Below are positions 33,630-34,499 of a stretch of DNA of 34,499 nt, in pieces. Both the position numbers and the translations under genes were made by a program. How positions within the stretch are numbered: position 1 is the stretch's first letter; every line of letters starts with the position of its first letter. Below the pieces are notes generated by a model. That model ran no database searches. It was not told the origin of the DNA and saw only the letters and a list, made by a program, of their open reading frames with translations. Source of the DNA: an uncultured Christiangramia sp. (lineage in GTDB: Bacteria > Bacteroidota > Bacteroidia > Flavobacteriales > Flavobacteriaceae); NCBI RefSeq assembly GCF_913046405.1, contig NZ_CAJWRQ010000018.1, positions 1 to 34,499 on the forward strand. Direction: 5' to 3'.

Positions 33630-34499
33630 TTATACGATCTTATTTCTCTTACGTTCGTTTTCGGTAAGATAGATCTTTCTTAGTCTTAAGTGCTGTGGAG
33701 TTACCTCAACATACTCATCCTTCTGAATATATTCTAAAGCTTCTTCTAAAGAGAACTTAATTGCAGGAACGATCTTCGCCTTGTCGTCTGCTCCTGAAGA
33801 ACGTACGTTAGAAAGCTTTTTCGTTTTAGTGATATTCACCGCCATATCATCCTGGCGTGAATTCTCACCAATTACCTGACCTTCGTAAATATCCTCTCCC
33901 GGATCTACGAAGAACTTACCTCTGTCCTGAAGTTTATCGATAGAATAAGGAATTGCTTTTCCTTTCTCCATAGAAACTAAAGAACCGTTCTGTCTTTCAG
34001 GAATTCCACCTTTAAGCGGCTGATATTCTTTATATCTGTGCGCCATGATCGCCTCACCTGCAGTAGCAGTAAGCAACTGGTTTCTAAGACCAATAATACC
34101 TCTGGAAGGAATAAGGAATTGAATATTCATTCGCTCTCCTTTTGATTCCATAGAAAGCATCTCCCCTTTTCTCATAGTCACCATTTCCACAGCTTTTCCA
34201 GAAACATCTTCCGGAAGATCGATCGTAAGCTCTTCTATTGGCTCACATTTCACTCCGTCAATTTCTTTAATAATTACCTGTGGCTGACCAATTTGAAGCT
34301 CATAACCTTCACGTCTCATTGTCTCAATAAGAACAGATAAGTGAAGTACCCCTCTTCCAAAGACCATGAATTTATCTGCACTATCAGTTTCCTGAACACG
34401 AAGCGCAAGGTTCTTTTCAAGTTCTTTGTACAGTCTTTCCTTGATATGTCTTGAAGTCACAAACTTTCCATCTTTTCCGAAGAAAGGAGAATCGTTAAT
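33630..34499 (-). CDS. typA: GTP-binding protein TypA/BipA, C-terminal part (cut by window edge)
   Basis: The frame runs open to the window edge, so the true start is outside. The visible 289 residues begin with [20 protein letters not shown] and cover the end of the second domain, the EF-G-like fold ([34 protein letters not shown]) and the TypA-specific C-terminal domain ([60 protein letters not shown]). TypA is a ribosome-binding GTPase of the EF-G family linked to stress and low-temperature growth. An apparent start at 34460 is a GTG valine inside the gene. The GTPase domain is beyond the window. Confidence 0.96.
   Translation of the reverse strand: MNDSPFFGKDGKFVTSRHIKERLYKELEKNLALRVQETDSADKFMVFGRGVLHLSVLIETMRREGYELQIGQPQVIIKEIDGVKCEPIEELTIDLPEDVSGKAVEMVTMRKGEMLSMESKGERMNIQFLIPSRGIIGLRNQLLTATAGEAIMAHRYKEYQPLKGGIPERQNGSLVSMEKGKAIPYSIDKLQDRGKFFVDPGEDIYEGQVIGENSRQDDMAVNITKTKKLSNVRSSGADDKAKIVPAIKFSLEEALEYIQKDEYVEVTPQHLRLRKIYLTENERKRNKIV

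Noticed and set aside
1-34499. CRISPR array, tRNA/rRNA genes, insertion sequences, prophage
   Set aside because: No evenly spaced direct repeats, no cloverleaf-like gene between coding regions, no transposase or integrase, and no composition break noticed.

Overview
The window looks like the chromosome of a marine Flavobacteriaceae bacterium (Bacteroidota), closest in feel to Gramella/Christiangramia. Grounds: AT-rich DNA; promoters of the Bacteroidota type (TTTG, about 20 bp, TAnnTTTG) rather than -35/-10 boxes; few Shine-Dalgarno sequences; lipoproteins with an acidic stretch after the lipid-anchor cysteine; and typical family gene content (long NusB, DUF1573, DUF3276, cyclophilin-FKBP fusion, TPR plus beta-barrel pair). 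I see no rRNA, tRNA, CRISPR array, insertion sequence or prophage. Most of it is ordinary core genome.

Layout. 1-3980 (minus): an operon of a DUF4856 lipoprotein, an imelysin-like lipoprotein, an HTTM/vitamin-K-carboxylase-like membrane protein and the start of a TonB-dependent receptor, probably for surface iron acquisition, behind a clear promoter with a palindrome at its upstream edge. 4115-6726 (minus): pyrD, a LysE-type exporter and an HMG-CoA lyase. 6837-8676 (plus): pepT, then a decayed YdeI/OmpD-associated gene with at least two clear lesions. 8727-11679 (minus): yajC, a DUF1573 lipoprotein, nusB and a leucine-type dehydrogenase. 11813-19266 (plus): an ABC exporter, a DUF3276 protein, a large M14 carboxypeptidase and the ktrB-ktrA potassium uptake pair. 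19263-22541: csaA (minus), a thioredoxin-like protein and a 1-Cys peroxiredoxin (plus), a DinB/YfiT protein and a cyclophilin-FKBP fusion (minus). 22578-29731: an amidohydrolase (minus), a small secreted protein (plus), and an outer-membrane beta-barrel with a 1006-residue TPR protein (minus). 29893-31538 (plus): ftsE overlapping a tiny membrane protein gene, then a fasciclin lipoprotein gene broken by a frameshift. 31752-34499: polyphosphate glucokinase (plus), an EamA transporter (minus) and the C-terminal part of typA (minus).

How the parts work together. The first operon is the best candidate for an incompletely described system: two probably surface-exposed lipoproteins, a TonB receptor and a gamma-carboxylase-like integral membrane enzyme are transcribed together. 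HMG-CoA lyase and the leucine-type dehydrogenase both fit branched-chain amino acid breakdown. ktrBA, the peroxidase-like proteins and csaA are housekeeping or stress functions. The beta-barrel/TPR pair looks like a cell-envelope assembly or transport module of unknown job. Two genes (8093-8676 and 30949-31538) are broken in this copy, the second by a single missing base only.
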